Notes: generated by a model not told the origin, from the letters alone. Positions 41,651 to 49,456 are shown, counted from the first letter of the stretch. The stretch is DNA of 64,000 nt from Novosphingobium sp049354825 (GCF_049354825.1 NZ_CP186480.1:2542001-2606000), one strand, 5' to 3'. A program made the numbers and translations.

Positions 41651-42994
41651 TTACCTTGAGACTAAGCGGTAACCGATTGCAGGCTCATTGACGATCAATT
41701 CGGGCTGAGCCGGCGTAGCTTCGAGCTTTTGCCGAAGCGAACTTATCGCGACCCGCAGGTAATCGATGTGTTGCTCCTGAGCAGGCCCCCACACAGAGCG
41801 CAGGAGCTGCACATGAGTGAGCACCCTACCAGCGTGCTTCGCCAGTTCGGCCAGCACCGCATACTCCTTCGGCGTTAGATGCACATCTTCGCCGTCTCTC
41901 CGCACGCGTCGGCGGCGAAGGTCGATCGTCAAGCCGCCGACTATGAGCGGCTGGTGCTCTTCTGCCGGTTCCAAGTCCACGAGGTGGTCGATGTAGCGAG
42001 CGAGTTTGGCCACCTCCGCCGCCACTGTCGACAACGTTGCTTTGTCACCTTCGCCGGCGCGCCTGAGCGCGCGGGCAGCAGTCGCAATCGCAGAGAGCCG
42101 CGGCTTAACGTCCTCGCCGATCGATGCCAGCAGTGCTGAGCGGATCGAATCGCGTTCGCGCAGACTAGTGGTTTTCCGCGCCTCTTGCTCCAGCCGTGCT
42201 CGCTCTAGCGCCAGCGCGATTTGATCAAGCAGGCTACCAAGTAGCTGGAGCTGTCCCTCGCCGACGGGCAAGGCACCATCGTCCCGCGCTAGCCCGACCG
42301 CCGCAATCGCGGTATCGCGGGGAACTATCGGATGGAATTGCCAATCTGCCAGGTTGTCCCGCCGGACGCCGCGGCCAGCGGGCTTGCCGGTCTGAAGGGA
42401 GAGCGCTGCCGCGATGAGGTCGCTCGGCCCGAGCGCCGCGGTATCCGGGATTGCCACGACAACCTGCGGTTCGTCGGAATGGTCGATGAGCACTGCGTTG
42501 CATTGGAACAGGCGGGATAGTTCGCCGACGGTAGCCGCGGCGATGTCCGCCTTGTCAGAGCAGGCCAGCAGGCGGCGGGCAAATCCGGCAATTGCCGCGT
42601 TGCGCGCCGCGTGAGCGGCAGCAAGCTGCGCTTGCTTTCGCAACGAGGCGGCTAGGCGGCTGGTCACCAGGGCGACGAGAAACAGCATCACCACCGTGAC
42701 GACGTCCGCCGGGCTGTGGACGATCAAGGTCCGGTAGGGCGCGGTGAAATAGAAGTTGAAGGTCAGCGTTGCGGCAACTGCCGCAGCCAGCGCAGGCCAC
42801 AGCCCGCAATAGATAGCGGCAAGCAAAACCGGTGAGAGGTAGAGAAGCACGACCGGCGCGGTTCCCCAGCGGGGTGCGATTAGCAGTCCGACTAGGGTCG
42901 CGGTTGAGACCATCAGCAGTGCCGCGGCGAAACCGGCGAATTGCTGGGCGGGCGAAGGCGGGCGCTCATCGAGGGCGAAGAGACGTGGCGTCAT
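41651..42994 (-). CDS. Membrane-bound KdpD-like sensor fused to a KdpE-like DNA-binding domain
   Basis: 447 aa. Four TM helices of the DUF4118/KdpD type (FAGFAAALLMVSTATLVGLL ~20-40, LLYLSPVLLAAIYCG, LWPALAAAVAATLTFNFYF, ADVVTVVMLFLVALVTSRL ~96-114) and a GAF-like region (~130-270). A dimerisation helix follows in which the histidine-kinase motif S-H-D-L-R is SIGE294DVKPRL (Glu for His). No ATPase or receiver domain follows; from ~348 an OmpR/KdpE-type winged helix begins (LTIDLRRRRVRRDGEDVHLT, KHAGRVLTHVQLLRSVWG, ending NEPAIGYRLVS). It thus looks like a one-component membrane transcription factor. Divergent from kup, its likely target. Confidence 0.88.
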   Translation of the reverse strand: MTPRLFALDERPPSPAQQFAGFAAALLMVSTATLVGLLIAPRWGTAPVVLLYLSPVLLAAIYCGLWPALAAAVAATLTFNFYFTAPYRTLIVHSPADVVTVVMLFLVALVTSRLAASLRKQAQLAAAHAARNAAIAGFARRLLACSDKADIAAATVGELSRLFQCNAVLIDHSDEPQVVVAIPDTAALGPSDLIAAALSLQTGKPAGRGVRRDNLADWQFHPIVPRDTAIAAVGLARDDGALPVGEGQLQLLGSLLDQIALALERARLEQEARKTTSLRERDSIRSALLASIGEDVKPRLSAIATAARALRRAGEGDKATLSTVAAEVAKLARYIDHLVDLEPAEEHQPLIVGGLTIDLRRRRVRRDGEDVHLTPKEYAVLAELAKHAGRVLTHVQLLRSVWGPAQEQHIDYLRVAISSLRQKLEATPAQPELIVNEPAIGYRLVSR

Positions 42995-43038
42995 GGACGA
43001 AAGGTGCGCCGAGCGGCGCCGCCCGTCGAGCCTTTCCC

Positions 43039-43056
43039 GCGAGGCTCAAGCCTCGC
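43039..43056. promoter_or_regulatory. Inverted repeat between the KdpD/KdpE-like fusion gene and kup
   Basis: GCGAGGC-TCAA-GCCTCGC, a perfect 7-bp dyad with a 4-nt centre, lies in the 87-bp divergent intergenic region, 26 bp before the kup ATG. It is a candidate operator for the fusion regulator, or a leader hairpin in the kup mRNA. Confidence 0.5.
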
Positions 43057-43081
43057 TTGCGCGAATCCACATGGAATCTTT

Positions 43082-45040
43082 ATGCCAAATGCGCCCACAT
43101 CCGCTGTGATGAGCCCAACAAATCCAGCAGGCACTGCACCTGCGTCGATCACAGGCGAGACAACGGCGGGCGTCCACGGGAGCAAGGACAGTTTGCCGGT
43201 CCTAATCCTAGGCGCGGTCGGCGTTGTTTACGGGGACATCGGCACCTCGCCACTTTACGCAATGAAGGAAAGCTTCATCGGGCCGCATCCGCTGGCGGTC
43301 GATCCAGTGCACATCTTCGGCGTGCTCAGTCTGATTTTTTGGTCGTTGATGGTTATCGTCACGTTCAAGTACGTGTTTGTCGCGATGCGTGCCGACAACA
43401 AGGGCGAAGGCGGTTCGTTTGCGCTGCTCGCCCTGATCTCGCGGCATCTTGAAGGCCATCGCCGAACCGCGACCCTGGCAATGCTCGGTGTGCTCGCCGC
43501 GGCACTGTTTTACGGTGATGCCATGCTGACACCGGCGATCTCGGTGCTCTCAGCGGTTGAGGGTCTGACTATAGTTGAGGCCAAGCTCGCTCCACTGGTG
43601 CTACCGATAGCGGTCCTTATCCTGATCGGTTTGTTCCTGATCCAGTCGCGCGGCACCGCGCGGGTCGGCGCGCTTTTCGGTCCGATCGTGCTGATCTATT
43701 TCGCGGTCCTCGCAGTCCTAGGCGTCGTCAACATAGTTGCGCATCCCGACATTCTGGGGATCGTTAACCCGCTGTGGGCCGTCGGGTTCTTCCGCTACGA
43801 CAGCAGACTTGCTTTCCTCGCGCTGGGCTCGGTATTTCTAGCGGTGACCGGCGCTGAGACGCTTTACGCCGACATGGGGCATTTCGGCCGCAAGGCGATT
43901 TCGATCAGCTGGCTAGGGCTGGTGTACCCGTGCCTGATGCTCAACTACATGGGCCAGGGTGCGCTGCTGCTGAGCACGCCCGCGGCGGTTGAAAACCCGT
44001 TCTACCTGATGGCGCCCGAGTGGGCCCGGCTTCCCCTGATCCTCATCGCGACGATGGCCACCATCATCGCCAGCCAGGCGGTGATCTCCGGAGCGTTCTC
44101 GGTCACTCACCAAGCGATTCAGCTCGGGTTCCTGCCGCGCCTGAAGACGCTTCACACCAGTGAGCGCGCCGCCGGGCAGATCTACCTGCCCAGCGTCAAT
44201 TGGGGACTCCTGGTCATGGTCCTTGTCCTGGTGTTGGGCTTCCGCGAATCCACCCGGCTGGCTTCAGCCTATGGCATCTCGGTAGTTGGTACGATGCTGA
44301 TCACCACCGCGATGCTTGGCTTCTTGATCGTCAAGGTCTGGCGCTGGAACCGTTGGGTGGCGGCCGTGACTATAGGTCTGTTTGCAGCGGTCGACGTCGC
44401 TTTCTTCCTCTCGAACGCCACTAAGATCGCCGACGGCGGCTGGTTCCCGCTGCTGGTCGCTGGGGCGATCTTCACCGTGCTCACGACGTGGGCCAAAGGA
44501 CGGTCCCTGATGCGGGAACGTCTGGCCGACGATGCGATGCCGCTTGAGGTGTTTATCCAGTCCGCTGGCACCTCAGCCCATCGAGTCAAAGGCACCGCCG
44601 TGTTCCTCTCGGCTGCAAAAGAAGGCGTTCCCGCCGCGTTGCTACACAATCTCAAGCACAATCAGGTGATCCACGAGCGTGTGATCATTTTGACTATACA
44701 AGTCGAGGAGACACCGCACGTCGACCGCACACGTCGCATTGAGGTGCACGACGCCGGGCTAGGGTTTTATCGCATGATCCTCCACTATGGCTTCATGGAG
44801 GAGATCGACATTCCACGCGACCTCGCCGCCGCCAAGGGTTGCGGCGTGCCCTTCGATCTCATGCGGACCAGCTTTTTCCTCGGTCGTCAAAAGCTGATCG
44901 CGTCGAAGGAGGTGGCCGGGATGGCGCTGTGGCGCGAACACCTTTTCGTCTGGCTGCTGAAGACCTCGGAATCGGCAATGGACTTCTTCAAGCTACCAAC
45001 CAACCGCGTCGTCGAACTGGGAAGCCAACTAAGAATTTAA
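43082..45040 (+). CDS. kup: Kup-type low-affinity potassium uptake protein
   Basis: 652 aa from ATG 43082 (MPNAPTSAVMSPTNPAG), chosen because GGAA precedes it and because family homology starts soon after; the frame opens further upstream at 42941. The Kup signature is LILGAVGVVYGDIGTSPLYA then MKESF. About 12 TM helices to residue ~460, including GDAMLTPAISVLSAVEGLTI and LAVTGAETLYADMGHFGRKA. The cytosolic C-terminus ends LPTNRVVELGSQLRI, typical of the family. Mediates H+/K+ symport across the inner membrane. Its placement opposite a KdpD/KdpE-type fusion suggests potassium- or turgor-dependent regulation. Confidence 0.96.
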   Translation: MPNAPTSAVMSPTNPAGTAPASITGETTAGVHGSKDSLPVLILGAVGVVYGDIGTSPLYAMKESFIGPHPLAVDPVHIFGVLSLIFWSLMVIVTFKYVFVAMRADNKGEGGSFALLALISRHLEGHRRTATLAMLGVLAAALFYGDAMLTPAISVLSAVEGLTIVEAKLAPLVLPIAVLILIGLFLIQSRGTARVGALFGPIVLIYFAVLAVLGVVNIVAHPDILGIVNPLWAVGFFRYDSRLAFLALGSVFLAVTGAETLYADMGHFGRKAISISWLGLVYPCLMLNYMGQGALLLSTPAAVENPFYLMAPEWARLPLILIATMATIIASQAVISGAFSVTHQAIQLGFLPRLKTLHTSERAAGQIYLPSVNWGLLVMVLVLVLGFRESTRLASAYGISVVGTMLITTAMLGFLIVKVWRWNRWVAAVTIGLFAAVDVAFFLSNATKIADGGWFPLLVAGAIFTVLTTWAKGRSLMRERLADDAMPLEVFIQSAGTSAHRVKGTAVFLSAAKEGVPAALLHNLKHNQVIHERVIILTIQVEETPHVDRTRRIEVHDAGLGFYRMILHYGFMEEIDIPRDLAAAKGCGVPFDLMRTSFFLGRQKLIASKEVAGMALWREHLFVWLLKTSESAMDFFKLPTNRVVELGSQLRI

Positions 45041-45070
45041 ACGCGACGAGCCGCTCACAGGAGAGGTTGC

Positions 45071-45198
45071 CAATGTCTGCAATGGGGTCGTTAGCGGCTC
45101 GTCCGGTTCAAGCTTTGACAGGGGCGTAGCTTCCAGTCGGCTTTCAGCGCAGCCAGCACGATCCCGAGTGTCCTAGATTAGGGTGGTTAGCTGCCGTT
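45071..45198 (+). repeat. Array repeat, type A
   Basis: Left module GTCTGCAATGGGGTCGTTAG, middle GGTTCAAGCTTTGACAGGGG, right module GATTAGGGTGGTTAGCTGCC. Its right end overlaps the 3' end of the next (minus-strand) gene. Confidence 0.94.
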
Positions 45199-45477
45199 GC
45201 GTTTCCCGCGCTCTTGACGTTGCTTTATATAGGTCGCAATCGGCCCTTCTCGCATGAGGACATAACCCACGTAGAGGACACCCATGCCGCTGACCGCTCC
45301 GCACGGAACTGTAAGCCAAAGTGTTTCAATGCCTGACAGGTCAAACAGATAACAGATCGGCACTGTAGCTACTATCGGTAGCATCCAAGGAAAGCTGGCC
45401 CCCTTGAAAGCGCTTGCCCCTTCCGTTGAAGCCAAGCGCGTCAGGTGGGCGCGATATCTAGCGAGCATGGATGCCAC
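45187..45477 (-). CDS. Small membrane protein, 96 aa
   Basis: MASMLARYRAHLTRLASTEG, then two helices: FPWMLPIVATVPICYLFDL and LWLTVPCGAVSGMGVLYVGY. Basic C-terminus (KQRQERGKRNGS), which should face the cytosol. The last codons are formed by the right module of the repeat (GNGS-stop), so repeat insertion may have reshaped its end. Unrecognised. Confidence 0.62.
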   Translation of the reverse strand: MASMLARYRAHLTRLASTEGASAFKGASFPWMLPIVATVPICYLFDLSGIETLWLTVPCGAVSGMGVLYVGYVLMREGPIATYIKQRQERGKRNGS

Positions 45478-45501
45478 ATCTACGGTTTAGCCATCGAGGC
45501 A

Positions 45502-45628
45502 ACGTCCGCAATGGGGTCGTTAGCGGCTCGTCCGGTTCAAGCTTTGACAGGGGCGTAGCTGCCAGTCGGCTTTCAGCGCAGCCAGCACGATCCCGAGTGT
45601 CCTAGATTAGGGTGGGAACCGGACATCG
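45502..45628 (+). repeat. Array repeat, type A
   Basis: Left module GTCCGCAATGGGGTCGTTAG, middle GGTTCAAGCTTTGACAGGGG, right module GATTAGGGTGGGAACCGGAC. Confidence 0.95.
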
Positions 45629-45631
45629 GCT

Positions 45632-45934
45632 TTATCGAATGGAGCGGGCCACTCGTAGCTTCTCAGGGAACTCTTTTTCGAGAGTGTCGAGAACTTCGAG
45701 CCAGATATCCCGGTCCCGCTCCGGCAGGCCCAACAAGTCCCTGTTGTCGATCTCGATCTCAATCTTGCTGCACTCAAGGCGGTCGTGAAACATCTCCTCA
45801 AAAGCATCCCATCCGCTGAAGGAGCTATAACCAAGGTAGGCGGTATCCGTGACACGGCAGAACAACGCCTCCCTCGAAGTCACCGAGGAGTCGATGCAGA
45901 TGCTATATCTCTCGGGTCCAGTCTCATGAGCCAT
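45632..45934 (-). CDS. Small hypothetical protein, 100 aa
   Basis: ATG 45934 (MAHETGPERYSICIDSSVTS) chosen; the longer frame to 46051 is translated repeat. Contains ALFCRVTDTAYLGYSSFSGW, CSKIEIEIDNRDLLGLPERD and DIWLEVLDTLEKEFPEKLRV. Acidic, cytoplasmic. One gene between type A and type C repeats, opposite to repeat direction. Not recognised. Confidence 0.62.
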   Translation of the reverse strand: MAHETGPERYSICIDSSVTSREALFCRVTDTAYLGYSSFSGWDAFEEMFHDRLECSKIEIEIDNRDLLGLPERDRDIWLEVLDTLEKEFPEKLRVARSIR

Positions 45935-45958
45935 GCCTGCTTTTTGGCCATCTCGTCC

Positions 45959-46085
45959 AATGTCCGCAATGGGATCGTTTGCGGCTGGTCCGGTTTTGGT
46001 TGTGAAATAGGCGTAGCTGCTAGTCGGCTTTGGGACAGGCCGTTTCCGCATCCAGCGTCAGCAATTGGGGTGGAAAGCAGACGTT
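45959..46085 (+). repeat. Array repeat, type C
   Basis: Left module GTCCGCAATGGGATCGTTTG, middle GGTTTTGGTTGTGAAATAGG, right module CAATTGGGGTGGAAAGCAGA. By eye identical to the copy at 28246. Confidence 0.94.
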
Positions 46086-46088
46086 CCA

Positions 46089-46541
46089 CTAACCGCTTTT
46101 GACAGCCTTACGGATTCCCGATGGCACTCGGACTAGTGCTAGCATCACGTTCATACCATAAAGCCAAGCGAATGCCCCCGCGGCGTATCTAAGCCCCCCA
46201 GGAAGGCCGCCGTTACCCAGTCCGAAAAAGAACGCGATGACGCCAGCAAACAGGCAGAAAACCAAGCCGTGGAGGCTGCGTAGATCGTAGCGCAACCTTC
46301 GCCCCCGCACATCCTGTTCGATCCAGAACCGGCCACGGTCGTAAATCACCATTGCGAGCCAGTTTGGGCCGAACCACTCGCGCCAAAGTGGGTCGTCGAA
46401 AACGAGATAATCTGAACCGCGTTCGCTTACGCTTTTCCCTTGCCTGGCAAGCAACTGCTCAACGCGCTCAAGCGCGACCCCATTGGAGCCGACGCCATCC
46501 AGAGGGGCGGAGCCGCGTAAGTGCCAAATGAAATCCCACAT
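46089..46541 (-). CDS. Hypothetical protein with two membrane helices, 150 aa
   Basis: MWDFIWHLRGSAPLDGVGSN; N-terminal half soluble (LLARQGKSVSERGSDYLVFD, PLWREWFGPNWLAMVIYDRG). C-terminal half has helices LHGLVFCLFAGVIAFFFGLG and YAAGAFAWLYGMNVMLALVR. The soluble domain probably faces the cytosol. Unrecognised; single gene of its cassette. Confidence 0.62.
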   Translation of the reverse strand: MWDFIWHLRGSAPLDGVGSNGVALERVEQLLARQGKSVSERGSDYLVFDDPLWREWFGPNWLAMVIYDRGRFWIEQDVRGRRLRYDLRSLHGLVFCLFAGVIAFFFGLGNGGLPGGLRYAAGAFAWLYGMNVMLALVRVPSGIRKAVKSG

Positions 46542-46568
46542 GGGCCCCGCTGACTACGGCCATGGCTG

Positions 46569-46616
46569 GACGTCCGCAATGGGGTCGTTTGCGAACCTTC
46601 AGACCCGATCAAGCTG
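46569..46616 (+). repeat. Array repeat, compact form
   Basis: GTCCGCAATGGGGTCGTTTG followed within ~25 bp by CGATCAAGCTGACAG. Looks like a repeat with most of the spacer lost. Confidence 0.7.
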
Positions 46617-46824
46617 ACAGCGCAAAGCCGTATACGGCGCATAGAAAACCGAAGATCATGCAGCCGGTGTTGTAGACAGCAGGAAGCCAAAAGAACCCTG
46701 ACGCTCCCTTTGCGCGTCCAGTTGCAAGTCGGTTGCCGAGCCGATGGGCGTGCCAAGCGAACCAGATGAGGCCAAATCCTCCTATCATAAGACGAACGAT
46801 TAACTCACCGACCATCGCGTTCAT
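46609..46824 (-). CDS. Small membrane protein, 71 aa
   Basis: ATG 46824 (MNAMVGELIVRLMIGGFGLI) chosen over the upstream frame start at 46884, which lacks signals. Two helices: LIVRLMIGGFGLIWFAWHAH and FFWLPAVYNTGCMIFGFLCA. Ends VYGFALSA at the compact repeat. Unrecognised. Confidence 0.58.
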   Translation of the reverse strand: MNAMVGELIVRLMIGGFGLIWFAWHAHRLGNRLATGRAKGASGFFWLPAVYNTGCMIFGFLCAVYGFALSA

Positions 46825-46934
46825 GCGGACGTCCCCGTAATTGCTACCGTCCTCAGCCTCCCCAGCGGAAGTGCCGCCCACCACTAGATAAGACTAAGTC
46901 CCCTGTCAGGATCGAGCAAGCCGTTCTCGAACGG

Positions 46935-47056
46935 CGGAAAAGGGGTCGTTGGCGGCTGGTCCGGTATCGGCCGCGACAGGGATTTAGCTGCCGGTCGGCT
47001 TGCAGCGCACCCCGCACAGCCGGGAGTGGCCGATATGGGGTGGTTAGCGGACATTT
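46935..47056 (+). repeat. Array repeat, type E
   Basis: Left module GAAAAGGGGTCGTTGGCGGC, middle TAGCTGCCGGTCGGCTTGCA, then GCCGGGAGTGGCCGATAT and right module GGGGTGGTTAGCGGACATT. Confidence 0.9.
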
Positions 47057-47495
47057 ACTGCCCGACCAAATTGGCCTCGTCAGCCTTACCGTCCATCAAT
47101 TGCGCGATACCTTGGCGGAAGTTTTCAAGGTCGGGATAATTGGTTTTGAAGGTCGTGCGAACGCAATTCAGCGGCTTCCCTTCGCCGTTCTCAGTATAGT
47201 CACGCAGCCAAACTTGAACCCATAAGTTCCCTCGCGTGTCCGCTGGCGCGACTGAGACGCTGACGACAATTGAGTCGCCCTCCCAAGGCTCATATCCCCA
47301 AGATGCTTCGACCGGGGCACCTTGCAAAATGGGATTAGTGGCCAGCTTTTCGCCAAACTCTCTAACATCCTGCCATTGGACCCAGAAGCCGCCCTTGCCT
47401 GAAAACTGTTCGCCTTGGACCTCTACAGCCAACCAACCAAAGTCGTCGTTCGGGTCGCCGTCATGTTGGTAGCGAAAGGAGAGGCCTGTGCTCAT
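47055..47495 (-). CDS. Hypothetical beta-rich protein, 146 aa
   Basis: ATG 47495 (MSTGLSFRYQHDGDPNDDFG) chosen; codons upstream overlap the repeat. Strands FGWLAVEVQGEQFSGKGGFW, VEASWGYEPWEGDSIVVSVS and LWVQVWLRDYTENG suggest an antiparallel beta fold, with a C-terminal helix (LENFRQGIAQLMDGKADEAN). Cytoplasmic, acidic. The appearance is like small immunity-type proteins, but no family is certain. Confidence 0.62.
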   Translation of the reverse strand: MSTGLSFRYQHDGDPNDDFGWLAVEVQGEQFSGKGGFWVQWQDVREFGEKLATNPILQGAPVEASWGYEPWEGDSIVVSVSVAPADTRGNLWVQVWLRDYTENGEGKPLNCVRTTFKTNYPDLENFRQGIAQLMDGKADEANLVGQ

Positions 47496-47519
47496 TGCTA
47501 AAGGTTTGGCGATCAAACG

Positions 47520-47649
47520 TAACGTCCGCAATGGGGTCGATGGCGGACCGGCCGCATTTGTCGAGAAAGCTCGATTTGCGGCCAGACTGCTTTGAGGTGC
47601 TGACCGACGATCGCGCCATGGCGGAATTTAGGGTGGAAAGCGGACGATA
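47520..47649 (+). repeat. Array repeat, type F
   Basis: Left module GTCCGCAATGGGGTCGATGG, divergent middle (GTCGAGAAAGCTCGATTTGC), right module GAATTTAGGGTGGAAAGCGG. Only copy of this type; both ends fit the general modules. Confidence 0.88.
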
Positions 47650-47704
47650 ACCGTGCAAGTCTATCATGTGCTTTGGAAGGGCGATTGTATCTTTTGCAAA
47701 CACG

Positions 47705-47821
47705 CTAGCTGGCGTAATTGATAATCACGATGGCGATCGCAAGCGCGCCAATGGCGAGGATAGCCAAAAGAACCTTAGTCGGCAGAAGCGACGCGAGCAT
47801 CGCCAAGAACTCGTCAGGCAC
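47705..47821 (-). CDS. Tiny membrane protein, 38 aa
   Basis: GTG start at 47821 overlapping the stop of the preceding gene (GTGCCTGA, 8-bp overlap), stop TAG at 47705. Sequence opens MPDEFLAMLASLLPTKVLLA and ends in one strong helix (ILAIGALAIAIVIINYAS). A single-pass inner-membrane peptide, last gene of a four-gene overlapping operon with a PIN protein. Too short for family assignment; the overlap and uninterrupted helix support it. Confidence 0.5.
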   Translation of the reverse strand: MPDEFLAMLASLLPTKVLLAILAIGALAIAIVIINYAS

Positions 47822-47957
47822 CCGGCTTCTCCGGCGCGGGCTTACCCTTAGCCAGTTTCTTCAACCGCTCATCCCAGCGCGCCTCGTCCTCGTCCGCGCC
47901 GTGTTCGCGGGCGGCCTCCTTGAACTTGTCGAGTTGACTAGGCGGGTTCTTGGGCAA
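47814..47957 (-). CDS. Small charged protein, 47 aa
   Basis: TTG start at 47957, overlapping the PIN gene end by 20 bp; stop TGA at 47814. Sequence: PPSQLDKFKEAAREHGADED then EARWDERLKKLAKGKPAPEK, ending PGA. This K-x-A-A-R...D-E-A-R-x-D-E-x-L-K pattern is one I have seen in short alphaproteobacterial proteins of unknown function that follow other genes. Predicted helical and cytoplasmic. Third gene of the PIN operon. Confidence 0.6.
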   Translation of the reverse strand: MPKNPPSQLDKFKEAAREHGADEDEARWDERLKKLAKGKPAPEKPGA

Positions 47958-48441
47958 AGAGCCGTCCCGCGAACGGGTCACTGGGCAAGGTGATCGCTAG
48001 GGTCTCTCCGTTATCGCACGACATTTTCCCATCAAGGTGGAGAAGGTCATTTCCATCATAGGTGTGGAGGATCGGAACGTCCCACCGGATAGCAGTCGCT
48101 AAATGGATAGCATCGGGCTTTTTGCTAAGCTTGGGCGTTTCACGAAGTAACTTCCGCGCCCGCACGGCAATGTCTGTATCTACCGGCGCCAACAGGACAA
48201 ACGGCTGAAATAGCAAGTCGTCCAGCACCTTGATGCTTTCGGGCGGAATAGGCTTCCCCATCCCCATCTCCGCCTCTAGCCGATTGGCTTCCACGATAGA
48301 AACCGTGGAGGTCCAAATCTGGATCAAGCCCGCCCGCGCCTGTCCATAAATGGATTCAAGCGCGTTCTTCCGGCCGGCTTCGCCGTTTACTAGGCCGATC
48401 CATGCGCAGCTATCCCAATATATCTTCGTCGGGTCAGCCAA
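47938..48441 (-). CDS. PIN-domain protein, putative toxin ribonuclease
   Basis: 167 aa. First catalytic Asp in IYWDSCAWIGLVN, Glu in STVSIVEANRLEAEM, conserved PDAIHLATAIRWDVPILHTY and a last acidic cluster TYDGNDLLHLDGK. This layout fits VapC-like PIN nucleases that cleave RNA with Mg2+ and arrest growth. The start overlaps the upstream 282-aa gene by 8 bp and the end overlaps the next small gene by 20 bp. A classical VapB-type antitoxin is not visible; the 282-aa neighbour or the 47-aa protein would be candidates. Confidence 0.85.
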   Translation of the reverse strand: MADPTKIYWDSCAWIGLVNGEAGRKNALESIYGQARAGLIQIWTSTVSIVEANRLEAEMGMGKPIPPESIKVLDDLLFQPFVLLAPVDTDIAVRARKLLRETPKLSKKPDAIHLATAIRWDVPILHTYDGNDLLHLDGKMSCDNGETLAITLPSDPFAGRLFAQEPA

Positions 48442-49282
48442 AGCGCTCTCCCCAGAAAGCGTCGATGTGTTCTTGCACGGTTCTGCCGCGCAACAAGTCT
48501 ATCCCCTTGAGGGCATGTATCGGAACGTCAGACCACACGACCTCTTCGTGGCTACTGGCGTTGATACGCTTGAGGCGGCCATCGCTATCGTAAATCAGCT
48601 GGCCCCCGACGCGATGATATTTACCTTCCCACGCTTCCGACCAAGCGTGCTCAGGGCCGATTTTCGCCGCAAGTTCGGGCGAAAGTACGCAAGGCACTCG
48701 CTCCCCCGACAGCCGCTCCTGAAAGATCAACGCGGGCGAGCTGTAATACTTAGTCAGCCCGATGACTTGTCCTTCAACAGAGCCGTACTCCGTCCTGCGC
48801 CGATCTTCGACCTCAACAATTTCGGCCTTCTCTAAGGCAGCTAGTCCGGCTCGCGCATTGGTAGGCACGATCGAAAACGCAGCCCCCCCTTCAATCACGA
48901 CATCGGTATGGCCCACTCCATTGAGGTTACGCTTGAGCGCTCGCTTCAATAGTTTGCCTGGCTCACTTTCCAGCCAAGTAGGTTTTTCACCAGCAAGGAG
49001 GGTGGTGACCGCAACAGCATAGAGCTTGGTCACCCGGTCGGCCTCAAGCGCGACTGACACTTGCGGATCGCGGGGAAAGGCTTCGGCAGTTATTGTGAAG
49101 GGCGGGGAGTTCGTGTGCGCTTCCGTCAGGCGCCACACAATTTTTCGCTCCGACTGATCGCCAGCCTCAATTCCTTCAAGCGCGCCAACCATGTCCAACA
49201 CTTGATGCATGGCGTCGGCCACGGTGAGATATTCCGCTCCGAGGTCCGACGGGTGCACAGTGATCGAAATGGACTTGGCCAC
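48434..49282 (-). CDS. Hypothetical protein upstream of PIN gene, 282 aa
   Basis: First gene of the PIN operon. MAKSISITVHPSDLGAEYLT and VADAMHQVLDMVGALEGIEA open the protein; VWRLTEAHTNSPPFTITAEA and VIEGGAAFSIVPTNARAGL suggest an alpha/beta body; IVEVEDRRRTEYGSVEGQVI to HRVGGQLIYDSDGRLKRINA is a beta-rich C-terminal part. It ends in a helix (TVQEHIDAFWGERFG) overlapping the PIN gene. No DNA-binding motif of known antitoxins recognised. Genomic pairing with a PIN protein suggests a partner or regulator; inference. Confidence 0.7.
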   Translation of the reverse strand: MAKSISITVHPSDLGAEYLTVADAMHQVLDMVGALEGIEAGDQSERKIVWRLTEAHTNSPPFTITAEAFPRDPQVSVALEADRVTKLYAVAVTTLLAGEKPTWLESEPGKLLKRALKRNLNGVGHTDVVIEGGAAFSIVPTNARAGLAALEKAEIVEVEDRRRTEYGSVEGQVIGLTKYYSSPALIFQERLSGERVPCVLSPELAAKIGPEHAWSEAWEGKYHRVGGQLIYDSDGRLKRINASSHEEVVWSDVPIHALKGIDLLRGRTVQEHIDAFWGERFG

Positions 49283-49456
49283 GTCAGCGAGGCCCGAAAT
49301 TCAGCATGTGGGAGCCTCCTAATCGGCAGGATACCATGCCCAGAAAGCGTTGTGAATCGCTTAATTTTCGGCAGTTATTAGCCATTTTAGCGTTTCCGAC
49401 GCCATCGGCACTTTCGCCGGGGCTTGAGCCCCGGCAGCCATAGCTGGAAGGCGGGT

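Noticed and set aside
42941..43081. 47-codon N-terminal extension of kup
   Set aside because: Overlaps the divergent regulator's 5' end and the intergenic dyad; Arg-rich and unlike Kup proteins. ATG 43082 has a better ribosome-binding context.
46470..46495. Inverted copy of the repeat left module (CGACCCCATTGGAG)
   Set aside because: Lies inside a coding sequence (SNGVALERV) and matches only about ten bases; taken as chance, so the single-orientation rule stands.
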